Positions 56,296 through 64,000 of a DNA stretch of 64,000 bases are shown in pieces (the first letter of the stretch is position 1; each line of letters begins with the position of its first letter). Source of the DNA: Lacrimispora xylanisolvens (lineage in GTDB: Bacteria > Bacillota > Clostridia > Lachnospirales > Lachnospiraceae); contig NZ_PTJA01000006.1 of the NCBI RefSeq assembly GCF_002934545.1, positions 124,001-188,000 on the forward strand, given 5' to 3'. The position numbers and the translations under genes are program-made. The notes under the pieces were generated by a model. That model did no database searches, was not told the origin of the DNA, and saw nothing but the letters and a program-made list of their open reading frames with translations.

Positions 56296-58960
56296 TCTCG
56301 TCCTCCTCAGTATCATCAATGCCATGAGAGCAGGTTTCCATTTTCATAATGATAATAATCTCTTCGTCTTTACCAAATTTTACTCCATCACCGCTATTAT
56401 AGACAGCTCCATTGATTGTTTGAAAAGCACCTTTTCCTATCCCAAATCCAATCCTGATTGTTTGTTCGGCATAGGAAAGAATAGCCGCAAGAATGATACC
56501 TTTTTCAAGATCCCATTGAAGCTTAGTGACCTGTGCATTCGTCCTTGCCATAATTCCACTGATGGATCCCATTTTCCATTTTGATGGTAATGCAGGAAGA
56601 AATTCAACCTCTCCTGTGTTTGAATATAGAAGCATTTCATTGATAATTCCTACAGTCCCTAAAGATGTATCTGTGCAATACACCCCCGCACTCCGGTCGG
56701 TATTATGATCCGTCATTAAGGATGTGAAATAGATGTTACTGGACATAATTGTATGGAGCAGATCATATGCAGATTCTCCATTCTTAAGCCTGGCAGCAAC
56801 CAGTGCTTTGTGGACCCACCCATGTGATGCAGTGTCATCCTTACCAGCGTTTTCTCTATTTCTATTTGCGATAGCTGAATTACAAGCTGCTACAAGTTTA
56901 CCATTATTCTGAATTTCATAGGCAGGCCATGCACAATATAAGTGACTTATATGACGATGTTCATTGTTTTCTGCATATTCATTCATTGCCCATTCACATA
57001 AAGTTCCCGTACTATCATATTTATATTCCGGGAGCAGGTCCATTAGTTTCAGCCATTTATCCACATCCGTTTCATATCCATTGTAAGCCAGCGCTTTTTC
57101 AATTTCTATTATCATTTTTAGTCCATCCCGCGCAGCAGAAATATCCATTGTGGCATTAGCTGTAATTGGGCTGTTATATCCTTTCGGTCTGTTTTCAGGT
57201 GAATAGGATGGAATAATGATATATTTTTCTCCGGGTTCCAGGTTCCTCTTTCCCTCTTTGTAGCATGCCCTCCCATTAATATCTGTATAATATTCAGGAG
57301 TGAACAACTGCCTCCAGAAATTTGCCTGCTTTAAAAGGAGTGGATGGAGAATATCCTCCACCAGATTCAGATATTCCCGGTTATACAGGTGACTAATTTT
57401 ATCGTTGACAGGTATCTTGCAATCCCCAAAACATTGCCAGAACTCATAGATTGGCAGAAGAATCCAGCTAGCGCCAGCATTCCAGTATTGAAACGGATAA
57501 TATTGATCATACTCGAACATTAGAGCACAATCGCCATCTGTATTTACAGGCACAAGGAGTGCATCTTTCATACCGTAAACCTTGGCTGCATTCTCTTCCC
57601 AATCCTTCGCCTGTCTAAGGACAAAATAAATGTATCCAATTGACGCATCCATAACATTGCCTGTATTCATTCCAGAAACCTGAAAATTTACATTGGCATC
57701 CATTGTATAGGCGCCGCTCCATCCGGGATTCCATTCACCTGTCCACAGTCCGCAAAGCCGTGGAGCCGAGTTGCCTGCACAACATATCTGTACATATCGG
57801 CCCTGATTATAGGCTCTTTCAACAATTGCATTCAATAGCTCGCTATTGTTCTTTTGTTTCCTTAACAATTCTTCATTAAATACGCCTTTGTCTTTATCTG
57901 TATCCGAACCAAGACAAAATGATACCGCATTAAATAACGATGACTGCTTTTTCGCATGAGGGGTAAGTGCGGACTCATATGAAAAGTTACCTGTTTCATC
58001 CGTGTATTTCTTAACAATTTCCTCAGTATCAGACAACAATTCATTGACCAGATCGTAATTTTTTTGGGTTGCAAATTGGTGTAATTTTCCCATCTGATGT
58101 GTACGGGCAGTCTTCGTGATTAAAAACACTTCATCTGCACCGGTAATGCGGATCACGGGATTTTTTTCCTTACCTACATTAATCTTTTCATTTCTGTCAA
58201 TTCCGGACACCTTTTTTTTCGTTCCACCAACGGCAATCACCCTGGTAACTCCTGCATATCCGCCTTCGGCAAGTTCACTACCGTCATAGGAAGGATAATG
58301 CACTACCATTGAGATATGTGTATCATCTTCATCCACCAGCTTTTTATATTGCAAATTTTCTTCATCGCATTTTGCATCTTTATTAAAAGCATCCTTACCG
58401 AAGTTTTTCATTGAAGATAAATCATCGATTGATAGATCCATATTCACTTTTATTCCAGCGTCCGATTGGGTGATTTTAGTGATGGTTACATTGTCTTCTC
58501 TTGATGTAAAAGTCCTTCTCGTCCATGTTCCGTTCTTGTCGGTATAACTGACAACGATCTCACCTGATTCAAAATCCGTCTCCCGAACATATTCCAATGT
58601 TTTTTCCTGCGGCATATTCAATCTGACCTGGTGACCGGGATGAAAGCGATAATTATAGGTACGGATTCTGTCATGTACATTCCAGCTATCATCAAAATTA
58701 ATCACTGCCTGTCTGGCCTCATGAAGTTCAGCTGTTACTTCAGGCGGCGTAAAGCGAGGTTCTGGTGTTGGCATTATAAAGTACATATTCTGATAGATAA
58801 GGGTCTCAGAATATGGAGAGCACGAACAGATTACTCCATTTTCTCCATTTCCAGTAACCATGCCGTCACGCCATCCTGGTTCAGTTGTCTCGTAATTATA
58901 ATATGGGATAATATCAGTATAAGAATTGGAAATTACCTTCGTTCTGTATTTATCTTTCAT
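56288..58960 (-). CDS. Glycoside hydrolase family 95-like enzyme
   Basis: The 890-residue protein has the three-domain GH95 plan: an N-terminal beta-sandwich (EPGWRDGMVTGNGENGVIC), a central (alpha/alpha)6 barrel with CGLWTGEWNPGWSGAYTMD near residue 410 and HRHISHLYCAWPAYEI near residue 667, and a C-terminal beta-sandwich. The family includes alpha-L-fucosidases and alpha-L-galactosidases. No signal peptide is visible, so it probably acts on imported oligosaccharides. The ATG at 58960 has AAAGGA upstream. It sits beside secreted arabinoxylan-type enzymes, and its 3' end overlaps the DUF6508 gene. Confidence 0.88.
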   Translation of the reverse strand: MKDKYRTKVISNSYTDIIPYYNYETTEPGWRDGMVTGNGENGVICSCSPYSETLIYQNMYFIMPTPEPRFTPPEVTAELHEARQAVINFDDSWNVHDRIRTYNYRFHPGHQVRLNMPQEKTLEYVRETDFESGEIVVSYTDKNGTWTRRTFTSREDNVTITKITQSDAGIKVNMDLSIDDLSSMKNFGKDAFNKDAKCDEENLQYKKLVDEDDTHISMVVHYPSYDGSELAEGGYAGVTRVIAVGGTKKKVSGIDRNEKINVGKEKNPVIRITGADEVFLITKTARTHQMGKLHQFATQKNYDLVNELLSDTEEIVKKYTDETGNFSYESALTPHAKKQSSLFNAVSFCLGSDTDKDKGVFNEELLRKQKNNSELLNAIVERAYNQGRYVQICCAGNSAPRLCGLWTGEWNPGWSGAYTMDANVNFQVSGMNTGNVMDASIGYIYFVLRQAKDWEENAAKVYGMKDALLVPVNTDGDCALMFEYDQYYPFQYWNAGASWILLPIYEFWQCFGDCKIPVNDKISHLYNREYLNLVEDILHPLLLKQANFWRQLFTPEYYTDINGRACYKEGKRNLEPGEKYIIIPSYSPENRPKGYNSPITANATMDISAARDGLKMIIEIEKALAYNGYETDVDKWLKLMDLLPEYKYDSTGTLCEWAMNEYAENNEHRHISHLYCAWPAYEIQNNGKLVAACNSAIANRNRENAGKDDTASHGWVHKALVAARLKNGESAYDLLHTIMSSNIYFTSLMTDHNTDRSAGVYCTDTSLGTVGIINEMLLYSNTGEVEFLPALPSKWKMGSISGIMARTNAQVTKLQWDLEKGIILAAILSYAEQTIRIGFGIGKGAFQTINGAVYNSGDGVKFGKDEEIIIIMKMETCSHGIDDTEEDENE

Positions 58961-59051
58961 ATAAAATTCCTTTCACTTGCTTATTTAACAGCACAAATAT
59001 TCCAAATTATTATACTATAATATCATAATATAGACCATGTCGACACAACAG

Positions 59052-60413
59052 TTATTCTAATGCTTTGTAGATAGCTCCAATCTTATCAATATTAGCTTCT
59101 GCCCGCCCAAAAAATCCTGCAATATATGTTCCTGCGGGTGCAGTTAACGTAAGTGCGGTTCCACTTTTTACTCCACTTTCCAAAACACGGTTTTTGTTTG
59201 TTGTCAACTCCAAATAGAATACCCGGTCTGACCCCTTATAAGTATTTTTATAAATAACCGCCTGAATGATATATTCATCGTTTTCCAACGCCAAAGTCTT
59301 CTGCGTTCCGCCAGTTCCACCATTGCTAAGCACTGTACCATCCCCATAGGTCATTGATACGGCATCCACGCGATTTTCTCCCCTTATACTAACGGATACA
59401 GGTCTGCTGAATGTTGGTGATGGATTTCTTAAGAAATTGAACGCTATCCCACCAGATCCTCCCCATAGATCACTGTAAACGATACTATTATCCCTGGTAT
59501 AGCTAAAGTTTGCACTTATGGCATAGTGATCAGAAAGCTGATTTCCCTCCAGGTCGGTGAAATAACTATTTTCAACCTTATAAGAGGTGGGATTCAGCGT
59601 AATACCGGCACCGCTTCGATAAAAAATTTTATCTACAACTTCATTGTTGGCACTGGTCTCTCCGGACACCCCCAGCAATGCTTCTCCTCCCTTTTCCGGA
59701 TAAATCCCATTTCTGATTTTTTCTATCCAGACATCTCTCATGTCCAGTCTGTCGACAAATAAAGATTTTAAATCGTCATCAGCCCGGGTATATCTGCAAT
59801 TGGTATCTCCAAACACAATCACTGCATGCCCCTGAGAATATTGCTCAATATAGGTAGCAAGCTGATTTAAATTACTACGCCTTGCAGCCTCCGATTTCGG
59901 ATCCGTATCGGCATCTGCGTGAAGATTATAAACATCTACATAGACACCATCTGCTATTTTAACCTGATTGTACATAAATCCCTTTGGGGTCAGTTCATCA
60001 CTACCGCAATCAAACTTACCATAACGGTCTGTCCATGTTTCACGGTCTGTATCTCCAAATGGATAATTTGACAGGAAATTCATACCATCACCAATTCCTG
60101 CTCCTCCAGAAGTAGGGGTTCTATATGCATGAGTATCATTTGCATAGAGGGCGGCGTGATAATTGAAATCTTCCTGTACATTTATTAAATCGTAGGCATA
60201 AAGCTTTGATCCTATTTGAGGAATATATTTCTTAGGATCTCCACTGCTGGAAAACATTTCTGGCAGCCCTCCGATATTGTAGGAAAGAACGCTGAAAGTA
60301 CCTGTGGTATTGCTTTCAGTTCCTGCAGAACTGGAAATATTATTACTTCCAGTTATAAGAGTAGTTAATACTAAAAAAACGAAACATTTTAATTCATTCT
60401 TACGTTTTATCAT
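59052..60413 (-). CDS. Secreted endonuclease/exonuclease/phosphatase-family protein with jacalin-like lectin domain
   Basis: The roughly 453-residue protein has a signal peptide (KCFVFLVLTTLITGSNNIS), a DNase-I-like phosphodiesterase domain (FSVLSYNIGGLPEMFSS; VFGDTNCRYTRADDD near residue 200; LSDHYAISANF near residue 294), and a C-terminal jacalin-type lectin domain from about residue 330 (GGTGGTQKTLALENDEYIIQ; AGTYIAGFFGRAEANIDKIG). This fold includes sphingomyelinases and nucleases; the target is unknown. A carbohydrate-binding lectin domain fits its position among cell-wall degrading enzymes. The ATG at 60413 has AAAGGGG upstream. Confidence 0.85.
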   Translation of the reverse strand: MIKRKNELKCFVFLVLTTLITGSNNISSSAGTESNTTGTFSVLSYNIGGLPEMFSSSGDPKKYIPQIGSKLYAYDLINVQEDFNYHAALYANDTHAYRTPTSGGAGIGDGMNFLSNYPFGDTDRETWTDRYGKFDCGSDELTPKGFMYNQVKIADGVYVDVYNLHADADTDPKSEAARRSNLNQLATYIEQYSQGHAVIVFGDTNCRYTRADDDLKSLFVDRLDMRDVWIEKIRNGIYPEKGGEALLGVSGETSANNEVVDKIFYRSGAGITLNPTSYKVENSYFTDLEGNQLSDHYAISANFSYTRDNSIVYSDLWGGSGGIAFNFLRNPSPTFSRPVSVSIRGENRVDAVSMTYGDGTVLSNGGTGGTQKTLALENDEYIIQAVIYKNTYKGSDRVFYLELTTNKNRVLESGVKSGTALTLTAPAGTYIAGFFGRAEANIDKIGAIYKALE

Positions 60414-60463
60414 ACTCAATAATCCCCTTTCAAATAGTGTGATTTTACAATAATAAATAAGGA

Positions 60464-60506
60464 TGTGAAAGGCCCCAGGAGCTGTGAACTCCCAGAGCTT
60501 TTCACA
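60464..60506 (-). terminator. Terminator of the GH43-like gene
   Basis: TGTGAAA (60464-60470) pairs with TTTCACA (60500-60506), and further pairing continues inside (AGGAG/CTCC). It follows the GH43-like gene stop on the minus strand, before the phosphodiesterase-jacalin gene. Confidence 0.65.
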
Positions 60507-60580
60507 TAAATTCTCTTACCGGACGTTCTTGAAAGAATTGACGTTATTGCAACAGCAAAGAAACTCCCCTCCAAGCTTCC

Positions 60581-61981
60581 CTAATTACTTCCTGTACCAA
60601 ATTTGAACCAGTTCAGGTTGAATAAGTATCCGCTTCCTCCTGTAAATTTCAGATATAGGTCATGCTTACCGCTCACCCCACTAACATTGCACGTTGCAGC
60701 CGCCCAGGTCTGCCAACCCCCGGTCCCGGCAACCGGACAAGTCCCTGTCAAAGTCCCGTTAGGACCATCCAGCCTGATCTCAATATTCCCTCCGCTGGTG
60801 GCACTGGCAACTCTGGCCTGAAAGCTTGCAGCACCACTGCCGAAATCAATATTGCTGTAAACGGCATAATCTCCGTTTTCGATATATCCGACATTTTCCC
60901 CGCCTTCCGCACAGCTTTCGGTTTGAACTCCCGATTGGTTATTGTAACTCTCCGCTTCAATCTGTGTAAAGGCTGATCTTGGGTCAGGTGTTGGCTGAAC
61001 ACCCCCGGAATCTAATGCGGCACCATCAAAGGGAATGACGATAACCTTACTGCCATGACTGTCGTTACCCAAGTCTTGGTCTTTTGCAACGTCTATCGCC
61101 GCCAGTGTCATTGCAACCACATGGCCATTCTCCATATACACATTGGGACGTTCTAATTTATTCCAGTGATTTACCGTACCATTTGAATAGCGGATAAAAT
61201 TCGCTGTCGGGTCATAGGCATATCCAGGTTCTAATTTCCAGTTGCTGATACCATCTTGGGAAGTGATGTGATACGCTTTACGTGTGTCCCACTTATTGAC
61301 AATAATATGATAAAGGCCACCACTGTACCACATAACCGGATCCTCCATGTTGACTGTGGGACAACCGGGAATCTTCTCATAAATATTGGTACCCTGAATG
61401 GTGTAAGGTCCAAGGACATTATCAGAAATACCAATTACCCCATCTCTTTCAATCAGCCCATAACGTCCATCCGGACGAAGCATAATGTAAACATTGGACG
61501 CTGTATATTTGGATGAGTAGGCATTTGGAGTAATCGATACACTACCCAGCTTTGACCATGGCCCATCCAGGGAATTGGAGACAAAAATGTCAGCAGGCCG
61601 CCTGGTTTCACTCACCAGAATCCCATACCGCCCGTCTTTTAGTTGGAACGGAACCACGTTGTGACCTTTTCCGCCCTGATCGTTGGACCAGCACATACCT
61701 TTGTCTGTATAAGGTCCATAAAGATTGGAGCTCGTCGCATGAACAGCCACAGATCCAAACCACCCGTTGTGACCGGCAGATTGATTCCACCGGCTGGCAA
61801 ACATATGATACGTGCCATCCGGCCCCTTGATGATACCTCCATCCCAGTATGCATACTTGGACATGGTCCTATCTTCCAAACCGTTGGATTGATCACGAGG
61901 ACCCACTGCTGCTGCGCCCCAACAGGAAGACGATAGGGAATCGATTATCGGTGTCGTTTTAAAATAATCAATATACTTCAT
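60581..61981 (-). CDS. GH43-like five-bladed propeller enzyme with C-terminal CBM6, no signal peptide
   Basis: The roughly 466-residue protein has an N-terminal five-bladed propeller resembling GH43 or related arabinanase-type enzymes (YWDGGIIKGPDGTYHMFASR near residue 45; CPTVNMEDPVMWYSGGLYHI) and a C-terminal CBM6 module (AFTQIEAESYNNQSGV onward). The CBM6 is nearly identical to the last CBM6 of the next gene upstream. There is no signal peptide: the start MKYIDYFKTTPI is not hydrophobic, although a CBM6 normally serves a secreted enzyme. AAGGAGG stands 11 bases before the ATG at 61981; an ATG at 61990 is only two bases from it. Truncation at the 5' end is possible. Confidence 0.85.
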   Translation of the reverse strand: MKYIDYFKTTPIIDSLSSSCWGAAAVGPRDQSNGLEDRTMSKYAYWDGGIIKGPDGTYHMFASRWNQSAGHNGWFGSVAVHATSSNLYGPYTDKGMCWSNDQGGKGHNVVPFQLKDGRYGILVSETRRPADIFVSNSLDGPWSKLGSVSITPNAYSSKYTASNVYIMLRPDGRYGLIERDGVIGISDNVLGPYTIQGTNIYEKIPGCPTVNMEDPVMWYSGGLYHIIVNKWDTRKAYHITSQDGISNWKLEPGYAYDPTANFIRYSNGTVNHWNKLERPNVYMENGHVVAMTLAAIDVAKDQDLGNDSHGSKVIVIPFDGAALDSGGVQPTPDPRSAFTQIEAESYNNQSGVQTESCAEGGENVGYIENGDYAVYSNIDFGSGAASFQARVASATSGGNIEIRLDGPNGTLTGTCPVAGTGGWQTWAAATCNVSGVSGKHDLYLKFTGGSGYLFNLNWFKFGTGSN

Positions 61982-61997
61982 AATCCACATTACCTCC

Positions 61998-63764
61998 TTA
62001 CTTGAGATCTCCGGCGGTTACACTTCCTCCGGTAAACTTAAACCAGTTCAGGTTGAACAAGTATCCGCTTCCTCCCGTAAATTTCAGGTATAAGTCATGT
62101 TTTCCGCTCACCCCACTAACATTGCACGTTGCATCCGCCCAAGTCTGCCAGCCTCCGGTTCCGGCAACCGGACAAGTCCCTGCTAAAGGACCGGTAATAC
62201 TATCAAGCCTGATCTCAATATTACCTCCGCTGGTGGAACTGGCAACTCTGGCGTAAAAGCTTTCTGCACCATTGCCGAAATCGATATTGTTATAAACTGC
62301 ATAATCACCGTTTTCAATATACCCCACATCCTCCCCACCTTCGCTGCAGCTTTCGGTTTGGATTCCAGACTGGGTATTGTAGCTTTCCGCTTCTATCTGT
62401 GAGAAAGCTGATGTCTGTCCAGGAGTTACACCTGTGCCGGTGAACTTCCACCAGTTGAAGTTAAACAGATAACCGTTACCGCCGGTAAATTTTAAGTATA
62501 GGTCATGTACTCCTGTTGCACCGCTTACATTACAGGTCTTAGTTATCCAGGTCTGCCAGCCTCCGGTACCTGGTACAGCACAGGTTCCCACCAGTTTCCC
62601 GTTCTCGCTGTCAAGGCGGAGCTCAATATTACCGCCGTTCGTTGCCGAAGCCACTCTTGCTTCAAAAGATGCCGCACCGGAACCAAAATCTACACCTTTT
62701 ACTTTTATCCAGTCCCCGTTTTCGATATTACATACATCCATTCCGCCTTCACTGCATTTTTCTGTCTTAACACCGGATTCCCAGCAAATTGTTTCAGCTT
62801 CCGTTTTAACATATGGGTCTAAATTACCAAGCTGGCCTGGGCCATTTTTGGTAATTGGAATACTGGGAATTGTACCATCTGCATTGTATTTGAATTGCTC
62901 CACCCCAACAGAACGATGATAGCTTCCGCCTCCTGGTAAATTACCGGTATGGTAAAAAAGGTAGGAATTTCCCTTATAATCGGTTACTCCCGGATGGTTT
63001 GTATAGCTGTTTTGTGAACCCATAATAGTTCCCTTAGAAGTCCATGGCCCAGTAGGACTGTTGCTGGTCGCATAGGAGATATTTTCGGATCCTCCGGTCA
63101 TACCTGCGTATACCATGTAATATAAATTATTACGCTTGTAGAACCACGGACCTTCCACATAATTTGCTGGTTTGGGAGATACCTGGACAATACCGCCTGA
63201 ATATGAAATCATATCCTGATTCAACTTCACATAATAGAGGTTACCGTTTCCCCAGTAGAGATACGCCTGTCCGTTGTCGTCAATGAACACGGTAGGGTCG
63301 ATATCCTGCGCCCCGTTATTGGCGATTAATGGTTTCCCAAGAGGATCGGTGAACGGCCCGGTGGGGCTGTCTGATACTGCCACACCAATTACCCTTGCGC
63401 CCCCGGCGTTATTCCGGGTCATCGGACCGTAGAAATAAAACTTTCCGTTCCTGTTAATAACCTGACCAGCCCATGCATCGCCTTTTGCCCAACTGAATGT
63501 GTTGTAAGACAACGGTGATCCATGATCCGTCCAGTTTTGCATGTCGGTGGATGAATAACATCTCCAGTCATTCATGGTATAAAAATTATTGACGATGGTG
63601 TCCTCGTCATGAGTCGTATACAAATAGCAAGTCCCGTTATAGACCGTCGGAGCAGGATCCGCAGTATAATTCGTTTGTACCATTGGATTGTCTGCATAAC
63701 ACTCTGTTGTTTGAAATAGGGAAATAGCCATCAGGAAAACTACAACTTTACATACTTTTTTCAT
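61998..63764 (-). CDS. Secreted GH43 arabinofuranosidase/xylosidase with two CBM6 modules
   Basis: The 588-residue protein has a signal peptide (KVCKVVVFLMAISLFQTTEC), a GH43 five-bladed propeller with candidate catalytic D36 (TADPAPTVYNG), D156 (DIDPTVFIDDNG) and E204 (NYVEGPWFYK), and two C-terminal CBM6 modules (about 316-445 and 453-580). The arrangement matches arabinoxylan arabinofuranohydrolases of Bacillus, so release of arabinose from xylan is likely (inference). The two CBM6 copies differ from each other more than the second one differs from the CBM6 of the downstream gene. The ATG at 63764 follows AGGAGGT. Confidence 0.92.
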   Translation of the reverse strand: MKKVCKVVVFLMAISLFQTTECYADNPMVQTNYTADPAPTVYNGTCYLYTTHDEDTIVNNFYTMNDWRCYSSTDMQNWTDHGSPLSYNTFSWAKGDAWAGQVINRNGKFYFYGPMTRNNAGGARVIGVAVSDSPTGPFTDPLGKPLIANNGAQDIDPTVFIDDNGQAYLYWGNGNLYYVKLNQDMISYSGGIVQVSPKPANYVEGPWFYKRNNLYYMVYAGMTGGSENISYATSNSPTGPWTSKGTIMGSQNSYTNHPGVTDYKGNSYLFYHTGNLPGGGSYHRSVGVEQFKYNADGTIPSIPITKNGPGQLGNLDPYVKTEAETICWESGVKTEKCSEGGMDVCNIENGDWIKVKGVDFGSGAASFEARVASATNGGNIELRLDSENGKLVGTCAVPGTGGWQTWITKTCNVSGATGVHDLYLKFTGGNGYLFNFNWWKFTGTGVTPGQTSAFSQIEAESYNTQSGIQTESCSEGGEDVGYIENGDYAVYNNIDFGNGAESFYARVASSTSGGNIEIRLDSITGPLAGTCPVAGTGGWQTWADATCNVSGVSGKHDLYLKFTGGSGYLFNLNWFKFTGGSVTAGDLK

Positions 63765-63785
63765 AAATTACCTCCTATTAATAGG

Positions 63786-64000
63786 TTAATTTCCGCCCTG
63801 GTTACTAGTTTCGGTCTGGATTCCAGACTGGTTATTGTAGCTATCTGCCTCGATCTGTGTGAATGCCGATTTTGGGATGTTATAATCCGTAAATCCTTTT
63901 GCGCACGCCATTTGTGCAAAATTCCACAGACTTGGTTTCCAGACAGTCCAATCGTGACCTCTTCCTGGAATTTGATAATAGGTGCAGGGGATATTATTGC
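63786..64000 (-). CDS. C-terminal end of a feruloyl-esterase-like enzyme with truncated CBM6 (cut by window edge)
   Basis: The visible 70 residues contain YYQIPGRGHDWTVWKPSLW, which matches the His-containing C-terminal motif of CE1-type feruloyl/acetyl-xylan esterases (catalytic histidine in GRGHDW). After a short stretch the sequence AFTQIEADSYNNQSGIQTE reproduces the first 20 residues of the CBM6 modules of the next two genes, then reads TSNQGGN and a TAA stop. A complete CBM6 would need about 100 more residues, so the module is cut short. The beginning of the gene is outside the window. It is co-directional with, and 22 bases before, the GH43 gene. Confidence 0.72.
   Translation of the reverse strand, partial: NNIPCTYYQIPGRGHDWTVWKPSLWNFAQMACAKGFTDYNIPKSAFTQIEADSYNNQSGIQTETSNQGGN

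Noticed and set aside
1-64000. Mobile elements, integrated phage, tRNA or rRNA genes
   Set aside because: No transposase, integrase, phage structural gene or RNA-gene fold was recognised on either strand; a covariance-model search for RNAs could not be run.

Overview
The window looks like a chromosome segment from an anaerobic, fibre-degrading Firmicute, most likely a Lachnospiraceae (Lacrimispora / Clostridium sphenoides-like; this placement is inference). The reasons are moderate-to-low GC, strong AGGAGG ribosome sites, YesM/YesN-type two-component systems, CUT1 ABC importers without their own ATPase, and a microcompartment locus. No transposase, phage gene, CRISPR array, rRNA or tRNA was recognised.

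Layout. (1) 1-8393: the promoter-proximal part of a bacterial microcompartment (BMC) operon on the minus strand. It runs pduA-like, pduB-like, a Cys-tailed shell protein, pduL, eutJ, a flavoprotein, CoA-acylating aldehyde dehydrogenase, eutN, and an alcohol dehydrogenase cut by the window edge. A divergent PocR-domain histidine kinase and AraC-type response regulator flank it. The signature diol/amine enzyme is not in view. (2) 8467-9949: uracil-DNA glycosylase-family and Fic proteins. (3) 10045-14180: a nucleotidyltransferase / NahK-like kinase / galE operon with a divergent AraC regulator. (4) 14298-26997: a uronide and sulfated-glycan module with a DUF2264 enzyme, a CBM9-AraC fusion regulator, sulfatase, GH88 unsaturated glucuronyl hydrolase, an ABC importer and a YesMN-type pair. 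(5) 27087-30453: chemoreceptor, AT-rich gap, DUF998 membrane protein. (6) 30476-39802: a second carbohydrate importer (LplABC/YtcQ type) with two Gfo/Idh/MocA oxidoreductases, a membrane AraC sensor and an esterase.

(7) 39830-45339: a membrane/kinase fusion, a phenolic acid decarboxylase with divergent PadR and a textbook operator, a third Gfo/Idh/MocA protein, and an SDR/MerR pair. (8) 45453-53703: metal homeostasis, with feoABC, a SufU-like remnant, a DtxR-type regulator, a MarR regulator with repeated operator-like dyads, and an HMA / P-type ATPase / ArsR operon facing a second ArsR and an AraC regulator. (9) 53725-56295: GNAT, TetR, alpha/beta hydrolase, DUF6508. (10) 56288-64000: plant cell-wall genes on the minus strand, with GH95, an endonuclease/exonuclease/phosphatase-jacalin protein, two GH43-like enzymes with CBM6 modules, and the end of a feruloyl-esterase-like gene with a truncated CBM6.

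How they fit together (inference). The cell imports host or plant oligosaccharides through two CUT1 importers under two-component or AraC control and trims them with GH88, sulfatase, GH43, GH95 and esterases. It detoxifies released hydroxycinnamates with PadC. It ferments a product such as 1,2-propanediol inside the microcompartment. The most unusual items are the AraC regulator with a CBM9-like sensor, the 51-bp tandem repeats inside the glycan operon, the ArsR gene with an in-frame 15-bp duplication, the SufU-like remnant, and the recent CBM6 duplication and truncation.
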